Notes: generated by a model from the sequence alone, not told the origin. Shown: positions 33,706 through 43,157, counted from the stretch's first letter. The stretch is 64,000 nucleotides of DNA from JASGIT01 sp047601665 (GCA_047601665.1 JASGIT010000001.1:4588001-4652000); one strand, 5' to 3'. A program made the numbers and translations.

Positions 33706-34705
33706 GGCGGCTCCCTTGCGATGCGTCGTGCGCCAGCCAGCAGGCGACGCGGTGCCCAGGGCGCGGCTCGCATTCCGGCGGCGCCTGCTCGCGGCAGACC
33801 GCCTGGGCCTGCGGGCAGCGCGGGTGGAAGGTACAGCCCGTGGGCCGGTGCAGCGGGTCGAAAGGCTGCCCGGCCACGGGTTCCAGCTGGCCGCCTTCTT
33901 CCTGGTCGAGCGTGGGCACCGACTTCAGCAGCCCTTGGGTGTAGGGGTGGCCGGGGTGCTCGAACAGGTCGTCCGCGCTGGCCGATTCGACCACGCGCCC
34001 GCCGTACATGACGCAGACGCGGTCCACGTAGCGCGCCACCACGGCCAGGTTGTGCGTGATCAGCAGCAGCCCGGTGCCGTGGGCCTGGGCGGATTGGCGC
34101 AGCAGCTCGATGATCTGCGCCTGCACCGTCACGTCCAGCGCGGTGGTGGGCTCGTCGGCAATGATGAGCCGGGGCCCGCAGGCCATCGCCATGGCGATCA
34201 TCACGCGCTGGCGCATACCGCCGCTGAAGTGGTGCGGGTAGTCCTGGGCGCGCGCTTCAGGAGCGGGAATGTTCACGCTCCGGAGCAGTTCCACCGCCTT
34301 GGCCCGCGCCTGCCGGCGCGTGGCCAGGCCGTGCTGGACCAGCGGCTCGCCCACCTGGTCGCCGATGCGCTGCACCGGGTTCAGGCTGGACATGGGCTCC
34401 TGGAAGATCATGGCGATGCGGTTGCCGCGCACTTCGCGGATGTGTGCTTCGGGCAGGGCCAGCAGGTCGGCGCCCTCGAAGTGGATCTGCCCGCCGCTGA
34501 TGCGGCCCGGCTCGGCAATCAGGCGCAGGATGGAATAGGCCGTGGCGCTCTTGCCGCAGCCGCTTTCGCCGACCAGCGCGACGACCTCGCCGGCCTGCAC
34601 GTCGAACGAGACGCCGTCCACGGCGCGCACCACGCCGCCGCGCGAGCGGAATTCCACGCGCAGGTCGCGGATGGACAGCAGGCTGGAAGGGGGAGGATTC
34701 GACAT
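33689..34705 (-). CDS. Peptide/nickel-type ABC transporter ATPase (DppD/OppD-like)
   Basis: This 338-residue ATPase has Walker A LVGESGCGKSATAYS, signature FSGGMRQRVMIAMA, Walker B LIIADEPTTALD, and the C-terminal TGCTFHPRCPQAQAVC motif. It works as a pair with the DppF-like protein. It is 13 bp downstream of the permease gene in the minus-strand operon. Confidence 0.93.
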   Translation of the reverse strand: MSNPPPSSLLSIRDLRVEFRSRGGVVRAVDGVSFDVQAGEVVALVGESGCGKSATAYSILRLIAEPGRISGGQIHFEGADLLALPEAHIREVRGNRIAMIFQEPMSSLNPVQRIGDQVGEPLVQHGLATRRQARAKAVELLRSVNIPAPEARAQDYPHHFSGGMRQRVMIAMAMACGPRLIIADEPTTALDVTVQAQIIELLRQSAQAHGTGLLLITHNLAVVARYVDRVCVMYGGRVVESASADDLFEHPGHPYTQGLLKSVPTLDQEEGGQLEPVAGQPFDPLHRPTGCTFHPRCPQAQAVCREQAPPECEPRPGHRVACWLAHDASQGSRHAARH

Positions 34706-34718
34706 GGCGCAAGTCCTC

Positions 34719-35606
34719 TCAGCGATGGGTCTTGGGGTCGAGCAGGTCGCGCAACCCGTCGCCCACGTAGTTGAAGGCGAGGACGGCCAGCGTCACCATG
34801 GTGCCGGAGGCGAAGGCGATCTGCGGGGCCTGCTCCAGCAGCCGGAAGCCCGACAGCAACTCGCGCCCCCAGCTCGCCATGGGCGGCTGCACGCCCACGC
34901 CGATGAACGAGGCGGCGGCCTCCACCAGGATGGCCGTGCCCGCCGCCAGCGAGCAGGCCACGATCAGCGGGGCCAGCGCGTTGGGCAGCACGTGCAGCCG
35001 CAGCAGGCGCGCGCGCGTCATGCCCAGCGACCGGGCGGCCTCGATGTATTGCAGCTCGCGCACGACCATGACCTGGGCACGGGCAATGCGCGCAAAGCCT
35101 GTCCAGCCGAACACCGCGAAGGACAGGATGACGTTGTGGATGCCCGGCCCGACGATCGCGGCCATGACCAGGGTGAAGATCAGGGCGGGAAAGCAGGTGA
35201 AGGCATCGACGACGCGCATCAGCGCGTGATCGACCCAGCCGCCCGCCAGCCCGGACACCAGTCCCACGACGATGCCGATGGCCGCCGCCAGGAAGGTGGC
35301 GACGGCGGCCACCAGCAGCGGCACGCGGCCGCCCCAGAGGATGCGCGTGAGCAGGTCGCGCCCCAGGTTGTCGGTGCCCAGCCAGTGGGCGGCGGACGGG
35401 CCTTGTAGCGCCTGCGCCAGATCCTGCTCGTCCATGCCGTAGGGCGAGATCCACGGGGCCAGCAGCGAGATCAGCAGCATCAGCCCCAGCACCACCAGGC
35501 CGAAGCGCACGGAGCCGCGCGAGCGCCACAGCGCCGCCAGCATGTTGCGGGCGCGCTGGAGCCAGGAAAGGTGCAGGGCGTGCGGCGCCAAAGTAACGGT
35601 GTTCAT
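34719..35606 (-). CDS. ABC transporter permease (DppC-like)
   Basis: This 295-residue membrane protein has the N-terminal segment FGLVVLGLMLLISLLAPWIS, the HWLGTDNLGRDLLTRILWG motif typical of DppC, and the EAA loop AARSLGMTRARLLRLHVLPN. It starts 254 bp from the divergent binding-protein gene. Between them lies a scrap of a TetR gene. Confidence 0.93.
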   Translation of the reverse strand: MNTVTLAPHALHLSWLQRARNMLAALWRSRGSVRFGLVVLGLMLLISLLAPWISPYGMDEQDLAQALQGPSAAHWLGTDNLGRDLLTRILWGGRVPLLVAAVATFLAAAIGIVVGLVSGLAGGWVDHALMRVVDAFTCFPALIFTLVMAAIVGPGIHNVILSFAVFGWTGFARIARAQVMVVRELQYIEAARSLGMTRARLLRLHVLPNALAPLIVACSLAAGTAILVEAAASFIGVGVQPPMASWGRELLSGFRLLEQAPQIAFASGTMVTLAVLAFNYVGDGLRDLLDPKTHR

Positions 35607-35624
35607 CGTGGGAACCGGATGCGG

Positions 35625-35760
35625 CGGTCAGGGCGCAGCTCGGCCGTCTCGGCGCGAGCAGGGAGTCGAGGACGGCTGTCGGGGGGCGCCATGGGGTTCA
35701 TGACTGAATTATTCGATTGTCTAAATTTTTTAGTCATTCGTATAAACCCGGTTGTGGTTG
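35625..35760 (-). pseudogene. N-terminal scrap of a TetR gene (sister of 31744-32535)
   Basis: Read on the minus strand from the ATG at 35737, it codes MTKKFRQSNNSVMNPMAPP and SRPRLPARAETAELRPDRR, closely matching the first 38 residues of the intact TetR protein. The upstream CAACCGGGTTTATACGAATG is also shared with the intact gene. After the RPDRR codons it runs into the permease start region. Confidence 0.85.
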
Positions 35761-35859
35761 AGCGGCAGTGCTCGCGAGAATTCGTGGCACGGCCAGGGCC
35801 TTCCCTCGCAACACTGTTTGCGCATTGGCGCACGCATTCACAAAAAACTGGAGACAAGC

Positions 35860-37479
35860 ATGGATTTGGATCGTCGTGAGGTACTGCAATCCCTGGCGGC
35901 CCTGGCCGGCATGGCCGCGTTCGGCACTGCCCAGGCACAGGCCGTGGACCTGGGGGACCAGCCCTTCGTCAAGATCGATCCGAAGGAAAAGCCCGTGCGT
36001 GGGGGCACGCTGCGCCTGGCGGCGCCGGTCTACATCGGCAGCCTGAATCCGAGCCGCTTGCCTGTCAACGACTGGCTGAACATGAACTTCATCTTCCAGA
36101 AGATGGTGTTGAACGATGAGAACTACCGGCCCATCGTCCCCTTCCTGCTCAAGTCGGTGGTGCGCGACGGGCAGAACCAGGCGCTGATCACGCTGCGCGA
36201 AGGCATCACCTTCCATGACGGCACGCCGCTGGACGCGGAAGCGCTCAAGGGGCACTTCGAATGGATCAAGAACCCGGCCAACGCCGCCTACACCGGCGCC
36301 TGGGTGGCCAACCTGGAAACGATGGAAGTCGTCTCCCCGATGCAACTGCGCTGGAAGTTCAAGGACGCCTGGGCCGCCTTCCCGGGCGTGCTGGCCTCCT
36401 CGCCCGGCTTTGCGATGTCGCCCACGGCGCTGAAGAAAGATGCGCGTCGCTTCGAGGTCTCGGCCCCCTCGGGCACCGGCTCGTACATGGTCGAGGAAGC
36501 CAGCCCCGGCAACTTCCTCAAGCTCAAGCGCAACCCGAACTACTGGCTGGGCAAGGTCATCGGCCAGCCCGACATGCCGTACTTCGACAACATCCTGATC
36601 TCGGTCATCCCCGACCCTGCCGTGCGCCTGGCGAGCTTTCGCGCGGGCAAGCTCGACATGCTGACGCTAGACAAGTCGCAGTACCCCACGCTCAAGGCCG
36701 ACAAGTCGTTCAACGTCTACGTCTCCCCTCTCGCCATCACCGCGGCCTACCGCATGAATGCGGTCAAGGGGCCATGCGCCGACATCCGCGTGCGCAAGGC
36801 CATTCGCCATGCCATCGACGTGAAGGCACTGATCCAGGGCACGCAGCATGGCATAGGCAGCCAGGCCAGCGGCCTGTTTCCGCCTTACCACTGGGCGCAC
36901 GACCCCAATCTCAAGCCCGCCGAGTTCAACCCCAAGCTGGCGAAGTCGCTGCTGGCCGAGGCGGGGTTCAGCAATGGCGTGGACATCCGCGGCTTCGTCT
37001 TCAATACCCCGGACGCGATCGAAGTGGCCGAGTCCATCAAGAACATGCTGGCCCAGGTCGGCATCCGCTGGCAGGTGGACGCTCTGTCGCCCGTGGCGGC
37101 GGACGCGCGCCGCAAGTCCATGGATTGGGACCTGCGCGTGCAAGGATGGACCTTCATCTCGGAGCCCGACCTGCCCATGACGGGCATGTACCACCCCAAG
37201 GGCGTATTTGCCCAAGGCGCCCCGGCGCAACCAACGCGCGACTCCCTGATCGAAGCCGCGCGCATGGAGCCTTCGCTGGACAAGCGCCAGGCCATGTACC
37301 GGCTGCTCGAAAAACAGACCAACGACGAGTGCCTGGACCTGTGGCTGTGGTGGGAAGCAACGGCCGTGGCTCACCAGAAATGGGTGCGCGGCTACGACCA
37401 CCAGGCGTCGCTCAAGTACAGAGAGTTGTACTTCGCGACCCACGCCAACTGGTTCGCCAACGGCAAGCGCGGCAACTGA
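35860..37479 (+). CDS. Peptide/nickel-type ABC transporter substrate-binding protein (DppA-like)
   Basis: This 539-residue family 5 binding protein has a signal with a twin Arg (MDLDRREVLQSLAALAGMAA, cleavage near AQAQA), so Tat export is possible. Family features are KPVRGGTLRLAAP, LREGITFHDGTPLDAEALK, GTGSYMVEE and IRWQVDALSP. The ATG at 35860 has GGAG 7 bases upstream and opens the signal peptide. It is followed 9 bp later by the DppB-like permease; the other three subunits are divergent. Confidence 0.93.
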   Translation: MDLDRREVLQSLAALAGMAAFGTAQAQAVDLGDQPFVKIDPKEKPVRGGTLRLAAPVYIGSLNPSRLPVNDWLNMNFIFQKMVLNDENYRPIVPFLLKSVVRDGQNQALITLREGITFHDGTPLDAEALKGHFEWIKNPANAAYTGAWVANLETMEVVSPMQLRWKFKDAWAAFPGVLASSPGFAMSPTALKKDARRFEVSAPSGTGSYMVEEASPGNFLKLKRNPNYWLGKVIGQPDMPYFDNILISVIPDPAVRLASFRAGKLDMLTLDKSQYPTLKADKSFNVYVSPLAITAAYRMNAVKGPCADIRVRKAIRHAIDVKALIQGTQHGIGSQASGLFPPYHWAHDPNLKPAEFNPKLAKSLLAEAGFSNGVDIRGFVFNTPDAIEVAESIKNMLAQVGIRWQVDALSPVAADARRKSMDWDLRVQGWTFISEPDLPMTGMYHPKGVFAQGAPAQPTRDSLIEAARMEPSLDKRQAMYRLLEKQTNDECLDLWLWWEATAVAHQKWVRGYDHQASLKYRELYFATHANWFANGKRGN

Positions 37480-37488
37480 TCGCGCACC

Positions 37489-38433
37489 ATGCTGTCCTAT
37501 GTGTTGAGCCGCAGCCTCCAGGCGCTGGTCGTCCTGGCCCTGGTCGTGGTGGTGGCCTTCGCCACCGTGCAGCTGATGCCGGGCGACGCCCTGATGGCCA
37601 GCACCGGCGAGGTGTCCGACGGCAGCGGCCTGGAAGCCGTGCGCAAGGCCTACGGGCTGAACGGCACGCTGCCCGAACAGTTCTGGCGCTGGCTGGTGAA
37701 CTTCGTGCAGGGCAACTGGGGCATCTCGATGAACACCGGGCAGGACGTGATCGACATGTTCCGCCAGCGCGCGCCGGTCACCATCGAGCTGTTCGTCGGC
37801 GGTCTCTTCTGGGCGCTGGTGCTGGGCGTGCCGGTCGGCGTCATCTGCGCCTTCCGCCGCGGCAGCAAGCTCGACACGTTCCTCAGCGGCGCCAGCCTGA
37901 CGGGCATCGCCCTGCCGCCCACGTTCGAGGCGCTGGCGCTGATCTACCTGCTCAGCGTGGTCTTCCAGCTGCTGCCCGTGGCGGGCTACACCGAGTTCAG
38001 TGAAGACCCGTGGGAGAACCTGCAGTCCATGCTCATGCCCAGCTTCGTCGTCGGCTCGCACCTGGCGGGCGTGCTGGCGCGCTACGTGCGGGCCGGGGTG
38101 ATCGAGGTGCTGCGGCAGGACTTCATCCGCACGGCGCGCGCCAAGGGGCTGACCGAGGTGCAGATCCTGCTGCGCCACGCCATCAAGCCCGCGTTGGTGC
38201 CCGTGGTCACGGTGCTCGGTTTCTCGTTCGCGGGCATGTTGGCCGGGTCGTTCATCGTCGAATTCATCTTCGCGCTGCCCGGCATCGGCCGCATGGCGGT
38301 GGATGCCGCCTTCGCCAAGGACTACGCCGTCATCCAGGCCGTGCTGGTCGTCACCGCCGTCAACGTGCTGGTGGTGAACCTGCTGGTGGATCTGTGCTAC
38401 GCCGCGCTCGACCCGCGCATCCGGCTGCGCTGA
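37489..38433 (+). CDS. ABC transporter permease (DppB-like)
   Basis: This 314-residue membrane protein has the N-terminal helix ALVVLALVVVVAFATVQLMPG with the DppB-type MPGDAL motif, and the EAA loop TARAKGLTEVQILLRHAIKPA. The C-terminal segment is NVLVVNLLVDLCYAALDPRIR. It pairs with the DppC-like permease encoded on the other strand. The substrate may be a peptide, a sugar conjugate or a chelate, and cannot be told from sequence. Confidence 0.93.
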   Translation: MLSYVLSRSLQALVVLALVVVVAFATVQLMPGDALMASTGEVSDGSGLEAVRKAYGLNGTLPEQFWRWLVNFVQGNWGISMNTGQDVIDMFRQRAPVTIELFVGGLFWALVLGVPVGVICAFRRGSKLDTFLSGASLTGIALPPTFEALALIYLLSVVFQLLPVAGYTEFSEDPWENLQSMLMPSFVVGSHLAGVLARYVRAGVIEVLRQDFIRTARAKGLTEVQILLRHAIKPALVPVVTVLGFSFAGMLAGSFIVEFIFALPGIGRMAVDAAFAKDYAVIQAVLVVTAVNVLVVNLLVDLCYAALDPRIRLR

Positions 38434-38444
38434 ACCCGCAAGGA

Positions 38445-38500
38445 AGCTTGCTGGTGTGCTGTTGGTGAACTTCATCGTCGGCGGCCTGCGCAGCGCGTTT
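38445..38500 (+). pseudogene. C-terminal scrap of a TetR gene
   Basis: About 51 bp match 32398-32449 of the intact TetR gene with only four or so differences, including GTGAACTTCATCGTCGGCGG, which codes VNFIVGG. It has no start and is cut on both sides. It probably derives from the same sister gene whose N-terminal scrap is at 35625-35760. Confidence 0.8.
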
Positions 38501-38602
38501 CTTCGGCATCGTACTGGCCGCGTGGCGGCCATATGCAAGCTCGCATCGCCCGGACATGCAAGGTGCATGAGGCCCTGGTACCCGGCATGAACTTGAAATG
38601 AA

Positions 38603-39151
38603 ATGGAACAGATCATGAGCCCATCCGCCCCACCCATCCGCCGCATCCTCACCGGGCACGACGCCCAGGGCCGCTCCGTCTTCGTGGAAGACGGCCCTTC
38701 TCCCGCCGAGAAGACCGTGCCCGGTCGGCCCGGCTACCGTGTCACCAACCTGTGGCGCACGATGCCCGGCGGCCAAATCGACGCGGCCGACAGCATCGCC
38801 CAGCACGAGGGCGTGCTGCCGCCCAAGGGTGGCACCGTGCTGCGCATCATCGAATGGCCGGCCGAGGACCAAAGCCCCGAGGCGCTGCAAAAGCGTTTGG
38901 AGCAGACCTTCAAGGCGATCTACCCGGACGCCGACCATCGCCCCGATTCGAGCCGCCATCCCGGCATGCACGAGACGGCGACGGTGGACTACGCGCTGGT
39001 GCTCGAGGGCGAGATCGTGGCCTTGATGGACGAGGGCGAGAAGCTCATGCGCGCCGGAGATGTGTTGATCCAGCGCGGCACCATGCACGCCTGGGCCAAC
39101 CGCTCTGGCCGGCCGGTGAAGATGGCTTTCATCCTCGTCGATGCCTCCTGA
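38603..39151 (+). CDS. Cupin-domain protein
   Basis: This 182-residue protein has a double-stranded beta-helix of cupin type near residues 115-175. Motif 1 is in HPGMHETATVDYALVLEGEI and motif 2 in GDVLIQRGTMHAWAN. It is too short for a full gentisate dioxygenase. Small cupins of this sort often act in aromatic or acid catabolism clusters as isomerases, dioxygenases or regulators. A second ATG four codons downstream is possible. It is the first intact gene of the forward catabolic run. Confidence 0.85.
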   Translation: MEQIMSPSAPPIRRILTGHDAQGRSVFVEDGPSPAEKTVPGRPGYRVTNLWRTMPGGQIDAADSIAQHEGVLPPKGGTVLRIIEWPAEDQSPEALQKRLEQTFKAIYPDADHRPDSSRHPGMHETATVDYALVLEGEIVALMDEGEKLMRAGDVLIQRGTMHAWANRSGRPVKMAFILVDAS

Positions 39152-39261
39152 TTTCGGGTTCCTTCGAGGCAATGCAGCCCATGCTTGCCAAATGCTTCCT
39201 ACCGCGCCAACAGCAGGCGTGGCCGTTGTTGTGCAGATACCGAGCCACGAAGGAGAAGCCT

Positions 39262-39351
39262 ATGCCACGCAAATTCGTTGACCTATCGATTTTTCTCGAA
39301 AACGGCGCCAAGCACCCTCACACCCCACCCACGACCAGGAGACAACCATGA
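39262..39351 (+). pseudogene. 5' scrap of the cyclase-family gene
   Basis: The first 50 bases from the ATG (MPRKFVDLSIFLEN) are almost identical to the start of the intact cyclase-family gene at 40394. A ribosome site (AAGGAG) is also kept. After codon 14 the frame changes to unrelated codons and stops at 39351, overlapping the next ATG by four bases. It may still be translated as a 29-residue leader that couples translation of the Bug gene (inference). Confidence 0.8.
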
Positions 39352-40352
39352 CCCCACTCCACCGCCCCCGGGCCGCAGCCAGTCCCACCGTCCTGTTCCG
39401 AGGGAGCGCGCTGGCGGTCTTTGCCGCTGCGGCCCTCGTGCCGCAGGCCGCCTCTGCCCAGGGCGCCTATCCCATCAAGCCGATCCGCGTCGTCTTGGCC
39501 GGCAGCGCCGGCACCTCGCCCGACGTGATCATGCGCCTGCTGGGCGAGCCGATGTCCAAGGCCCTCGGCCAGCCAGTGGTGATCGACAACAAGCCCGGCG
39601 CCAGCACCATCATCGCCGCGCAGGCCGTGGCCACGGCGCCCGGGGATGGCTACACGCTGCTCTACACGGTCAACAATACGACCTCGATCAACCCGTACAT
39701 CTACAAGTCCCTGCCTTACAAGCCGGAAGACTTCGTGCCTGTGATCCGGGTGCTGTCAGTGCCCTACGTGGTGATCGCGTCCGCGCAATCGCCATACAAG
39801 ACGCTGGGCGACCTGCTGGCAGCCGCCAAGGCCAACCCGAGTCAGCTCAACTACGGCAGCTATGGCATTGGCCAGGGCACGCACGTGGCCATGGCCCAAC
39901 TGCTGAACGCGGCCGGCGCCGACATGGTGCACGTGCCCTACAGGAGCAGCGCAATACCCGACCTCATGGCCGGCCTGATCACCACGATCATGGAACCCAC
40001 CACCACCACGATTCCCAACGTGCAGGCCGGCAAGATCCGGGCCTTGGCCGTCACGGGCTCCAAGCGGGTCGAAGTACTGCCCGACGTTCCGACCGTCGCC
40101 GAAACCTACAAGGGTTTCGTGGGCGACTCCTGGCAGGGCCTGCTCGCACCCAAGGGCACGCCCCCCGCCATGGTCAACAAGATCAATGAAACGGCGCAGA
40201 AGATCATCGCCACGCCCGAATTCCAGAAACGGCTCAAGGACTTCGGACTGGTCCCCGCTGGCGGCACTCCGGCGGACTTCCAGCAGTTCCTTAGAGAAGA
40301 TGCCCAGGCCTGGTCCAAGGTGGTGCGCGACAACAACATCCAGGCCGATTGA
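39348..40352 (+). CDS. Bug-family tripartite tricarboxylate transporter binding protein
   Basis: This 334-residue protein has a signal peptide (VLFRGSALAVFAAAALVPQA, cleavage after ASAQG) and the Bug core (IRVVLAGSAGTSPDVIMRLL, NKPGASTIIAAQAVA, HVPYRSSA). It sits between a scrap and the intact copy of the cyclase gene, so it may have been inserted there with its own ligand specificity. It likely delivers or senses the acid handled by the neighbouring enzymes. Confidence 0.93.
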   Translation: MTPLHRPRAAASPTVLFRGSALAVFAAAALVPQAASAQGAYPIKPIRVVLAGSAGTSPDVIMRLLGEPMSKALGQPVVIDNKPGASTIIAAQAVATAPGDGYTLLYTVNNTTSINPYIYKSLPYKPEDFVPVIRVLSVPYVVIASAQSPYKTLGDLLAAAKANPSQLNYGSYGIGQGTHVAMAQLLNAAGADMVHVPYRSSAIPDLMAGLITTIMEPTTTTIPNVQAGKIRALAVTGSKRVEVLPDVPTVAETYKGFVGDSWQGLLAPKGTPPAMVNKINETAQKIIATPEFQKRLKDFGLVPAGGTPADFQQFLREDAQAWSKVVRDNNIQAD

Positions 40353-40393
40353 GCGTCAACCCGACTTTCCCGTACCTCCCAAGGAGAACTCCC

Positions 40394-41203
40394 ATGCCAC
40401 GCAAATTCGTTGACCTATCGATCTTTCTCGAAAACGACGTTCTTTCCGATCCACCGCCCTTCGGGCCGAAGATCGAGTACTTCACCCATGAGAACACCTA
40501 CGAGCAGATCGCGCCCTTCTTCCCCGGCCTGAAGAAAGAGGATCTGCCCGACGGCGAAGGCTGGGCGGTCGAGCGGGTGCAGTTGTCCACCCACAACGGC
40601 ACGCACCTCGACGCGCCCTACCACTTCCACTCCACGATGGACAAGGCGCTGGGCGAGAAAAAGCCCGCCATCGCCATCCACGACGTGCCGCTGGAGTGGT
40701 GCTTCCAGCCCGGCGTGAAGCTGGACTTCCGCCACTTCGCGGACGGCTACGTGGTCACCGCCGCCGACGTGGAAGCGGAACTCGCGCGCATCGGCCACGA
40801 ACTCAAGCCGCTGGAGATCGTGGTGGTCAACACGCGCGCTGGCTCACGCTACGGACACGACGACTACGTGAGTGCCGGCTGCGGCATGGGCTACGAGGCG
40901 ACCATGTACCTGCTGGAACGCGGCGTGCGCCTCACGGGCACCGACGCGTGGAGCTGGGACGCGCCCTTCGTCCACACCGCGAAGAAGTACGGCGAGACGC
41001 ACGACGCCTCGCTGATCTGGGAAGGCCACAAGGCCGGCCGCGACATCGGCTACTGCCACATCGAGAAGCTGCACAACCTGGAAGCGCTGCCGCCTGATGG
41101 CTTCTTCATCAGTTGCTTCCCGCACAAGATCCGCGGCGCATCCGCCGGCTGGACCCGTGCGGTGGCCATCTTCGACGACGCACTGCAGGCAACGGCATCA
41201 TGA
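40394..41203 (+). CDS. Cyclase-family metal hydrolase (kynurenine formamidase-like fold)
   Basis: This 269-residue protein carries the metal motif STHNGTHLDAPYHFH, which supplies the His and Asp ligands in cyclase-family amidohydrolases, and a later active-site region (GTDAWSWDAP and IWEGHKAGRD). Relatives open lactams, isatin or formylkynurenine. The ATG at 40394 has AAGGAG upstream. It is coupled (ATGA overlap) to the fumarylacetoacetase-like gene, so the two probably act in consecutive hydrolytic steps (inference). Confidence 0.9.
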   Translation: MPRKFVDLSIFLENDVLSDPPPFGPKIEYFTHENTYEQIAPFFPGLKKEDLPDGEGWAVERVQLSTHNGTHLDAPYHFHSTMDKALGEKKPAIAIHDVPLEWCFQPGVKLDFRHFADGYVVTAADVEAELARIGHELKPLEIVVVNTRAGSRYGHDDYVSAGCGMGYEATMYLLERGVRLTGTDAWSWDAPFVHTAKKYGETHDASLIWEGHKAGRDIGYCHIEKLHNLEALPPDGFFISCFPHKIRGASAGWTRAVAIFDDALQATAS

Positions 41204-42522
41204 ACACCACTGAACTGAACCACACCCACGACGTCAATGCCCGCAGCTGGCTCGAATCGGCCAATGCATCGGGCACGGACTTCCCGATTCAGAATCTGCC
41301 CTTCGCGGTGTTCCGGCGCAGCGGCACGGAGGAAGCCTTTCGCGGCGGCGTAGCGATCGGCGATCAGGTCATCGACCTGGCAGCGCTGTCCAGCGGATCG
41401 CTGCTCGAAGGCCAAGCGCTGCAAGCAGCCCGCACCGCTGCGCAGCCTGCACTCAATGACTTCTTCGCGCTCGGGCCTGCCGCCTGGCGAGTGCTGCGGC
41501 ACGCCTTGTTCGCGCTGCTGCAGGAAGGTGCTGCACAGGCAGGAGCACTGCGCGCCTGCCTGGTGCCGCAGGCCGACGTGGAATACACCGTGCCCGCGCG
41601 CATCGGCGACTACACCGACTTCTACACCTCTTTGGACCACGCGCTGAATTGCACACGCCTGATGCGGGTTGACGGCGATGTGTCGCCCAACTTCCGCTGG
41701 TTGCCCATTGCCTACCACGGGCGCGTGTCCACCATCGGCGTGAGCGGACAGCGGTTCCGCCGGCCCATGGGCCAGGTGCTGCCGGCGGGCGCGCAGGCGC
41801 CGGTGTATCAAGCCTGCGCGCGCATGGACTACGAACTGGAACTGGGCATCTGGATCGGCCAGGGCAACGTGGCGGGCGAGCCCATCGCCATGGACGATGC
41901 GGAAGGCCACGTCTTCGGCATCTGCCTGCTCAACGACTGGTCGGCGCGCGACATCCAGGTCTGGGAAATGGCGCCGCTGGGCCCCTTCCTGGCGAAGAAC
42001 TTCGCCACCACCATCTCGCCCTGGATCGTGACGCTGGAAGCCCTGGCGCCGTATCGCTGCGCCTGGCAGCGCCCAACCTCCGACCCGCAGCCGCTGGAGT
42101 ACCTGGACGCGCCCGCCAACCGTGCGGCGGGCGCCATCGACATCCAGCTGGAGGTGTGGCTGCACAGCGAGCGCGCCCGCAGCGAAGGACGCGGCCCGGC
42201 GCGCCTGTCGGGCACCAGCTTCAGGCACCAGTACTGGAGCGTGGCGCAGATGGTGGCGCACCACACGGTGGGCGGCTGCGCACTGCAGTCCGGCGACCTG
42301 CTGGGCAGCGGCACCATCTCCGGGCCGGGGCCGGGCGAAGCGGGGGCGATGATCGAACTGGCCTACGGGGGAACGAGGCCGGTGGACGTGGGAGCCGGCG
42401 AGCAGCGTGGTTTCCTGGCCGACGGCGACACGGTTGTGCTGCGCGGCTGGTGCGAGCGGCCCGGTGCGGCACGCATCGGCTTCGGCGAAAGCCGGGGGAC
42501 GGTGCTGCCGGCGCGCGGGTAG
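41200..42522 (+). CDS. Fumarylacetoacetase-like hydrolase
   Basis: This 440-residue enzyme has the N-terminal domain of fumarylacetoacetases (FPIQNLPFAVFRR, YTDFYTSLDHALN) and the FAA-hydrolase core. The metal-binding acidic residues lie in MDYELELGIWIGQGN and FGICLLNDWSARDIQ. It hydrolyses a C-C bond in a fumarylaceto- or acylpyruvate-type diketo acid. It overlaps the cyclase gene by four bases. Homogentisate dioxygenase is not nearby, so classical tyrosine breakdown is unlikely to be its only role. Confidence 0.9.
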   Translation: MNTTELNHTHDVNARSWLESANASGTDFPIQNLPFAVFRRSGTEEAFRGGVAIGDQVIDLAALSSGSLLEGQALQAARTAAQPALNDFFALGPAAWRVLRHALFALLQEGAAQAGALRACLVPQADVEYTVPARIGDYTDFYTSLDHALNCTRLMRVDGDVSPNFRWLPIAYHGRVSTIGVSGQRFRRPMGQVLPAGAQAPVYQACARMDYELELGIWIGQGNVAGEPIAMDDAEGHVFGICLLNDWSARDIQVWEMAPLGPFLAKNFATTISPWIVTLEALAPYRCAWQRPTSDPQPLEYLDAPANRAAGAIDIQLEVWLHSERARSEGRGPARLSGTSFRHQYWSVAQMVAHHTVGGCALQSGDLLGSGTISGPGPGEAGAMIELAYGGTRPVDVGAGEQRGFLADGDTVVLRGWCERPGAARIGFGESRGTVLPARG

Positions 42523-42611
42523 CAAGCGCCGCTGTCAAGCTGTGAAGGGCCCACGCTGGCGGCCCCTCCCCCAAGACACGTCGCCGTCGCGCACCGTCGC
42601 AGCAAGCGGCT

Positions 42612-43157
42612 TCAACTGCGACGGCCACCCTGCGTTGCCCTGCCCGGCCGGCCTGCCCGAACCACTTCCCCGTGTTCTGCCGCCAGTTGATCCCGTTCCG
42701 TGCACATGGCATGGGACATGACCGCTTGGCTCGAATGGGCGTCTACCGGCTGCCCGCACACCTTGCAGATCAAACCAATCTCCAGCGGATGGTCCTGCCC
42801 CTTGTGCTGAAGGGCCAAGGGCGGCTCCTGGTCGAACCAGGGTCCGGTCCACTTGTCGCCCCAGCTCTTGAGGGCGACGACAACGGGCCACAGTTCGATG
42901 CCCTTGGCGGTGGGCCGGTACTCGAAGCGCTCGGGCGACTGCTGGTACGCCACGCGCTCCAGGATCCCGTCGTCCACCAACGCGTTCAAGCGCAGTGTCA
43001 ACGAACGCGGCGACATGCCGGTCTGCGACCTCAGCCCGTCGAAGCGCGTGTTCGAGAGGAAGACTTCCTTCAGGATCACCAGCGTCCACGCATCGACCAG
43101 GAGCGCCCCAGCCCTTGCGATGGAGCAATACCGGTCCGCCAGCGCACTTTTCTTCAC
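42612..43157 (-). CDS. HxlR-family transcriptional regulator
   Basis: This 181-residue protein has the HxlR winged helix (ILKEVFLSNTRFDGLRSQTG, MSPRSLTLRLNALVDDGILE, RFEYRPTAKG). A C-terminal part with a CxxC (LICKVCGQPV) and a later Cys follows. It is divergent from the FAD oxidoreductase gene, with a perfect 7-bp inverted repeat between them at 43189-43207. It probably controls that gene and itself. Confidence 0.9.
   Translation of the reverse strand: MKKSALADRYCSIARAGALLVDAWTLVILKEVFLSNTRFDGLRSQTGMSPRSLTLRLNALVDDGILERVAYQQSPERFEYRPTAKGIELWPVVVALKSWGDKWTGPWFDQEPPLALQHKGQDHPLEIGLICKVCGQPVDAHSSQAVMSHAMCTERDQLAAEHGEVVRAGRPGRATQGGRRS

Noticed and set aside
36667..38652. A long minus-strand open frame across dppA- and dppB-like genes
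   Set aside because: Its His/Gln/Arg-rich composition is typical of antisense frames in GC-rich DNA, and the plus strand carries two clear transporter genes.
41050..42525. A 490-codon minus-strand frame opposite the fumarylacetoacetase-like gene
   Set aside because: Antisense frame with no recognisable motif. The plus-strand enzyme explains the sequence.
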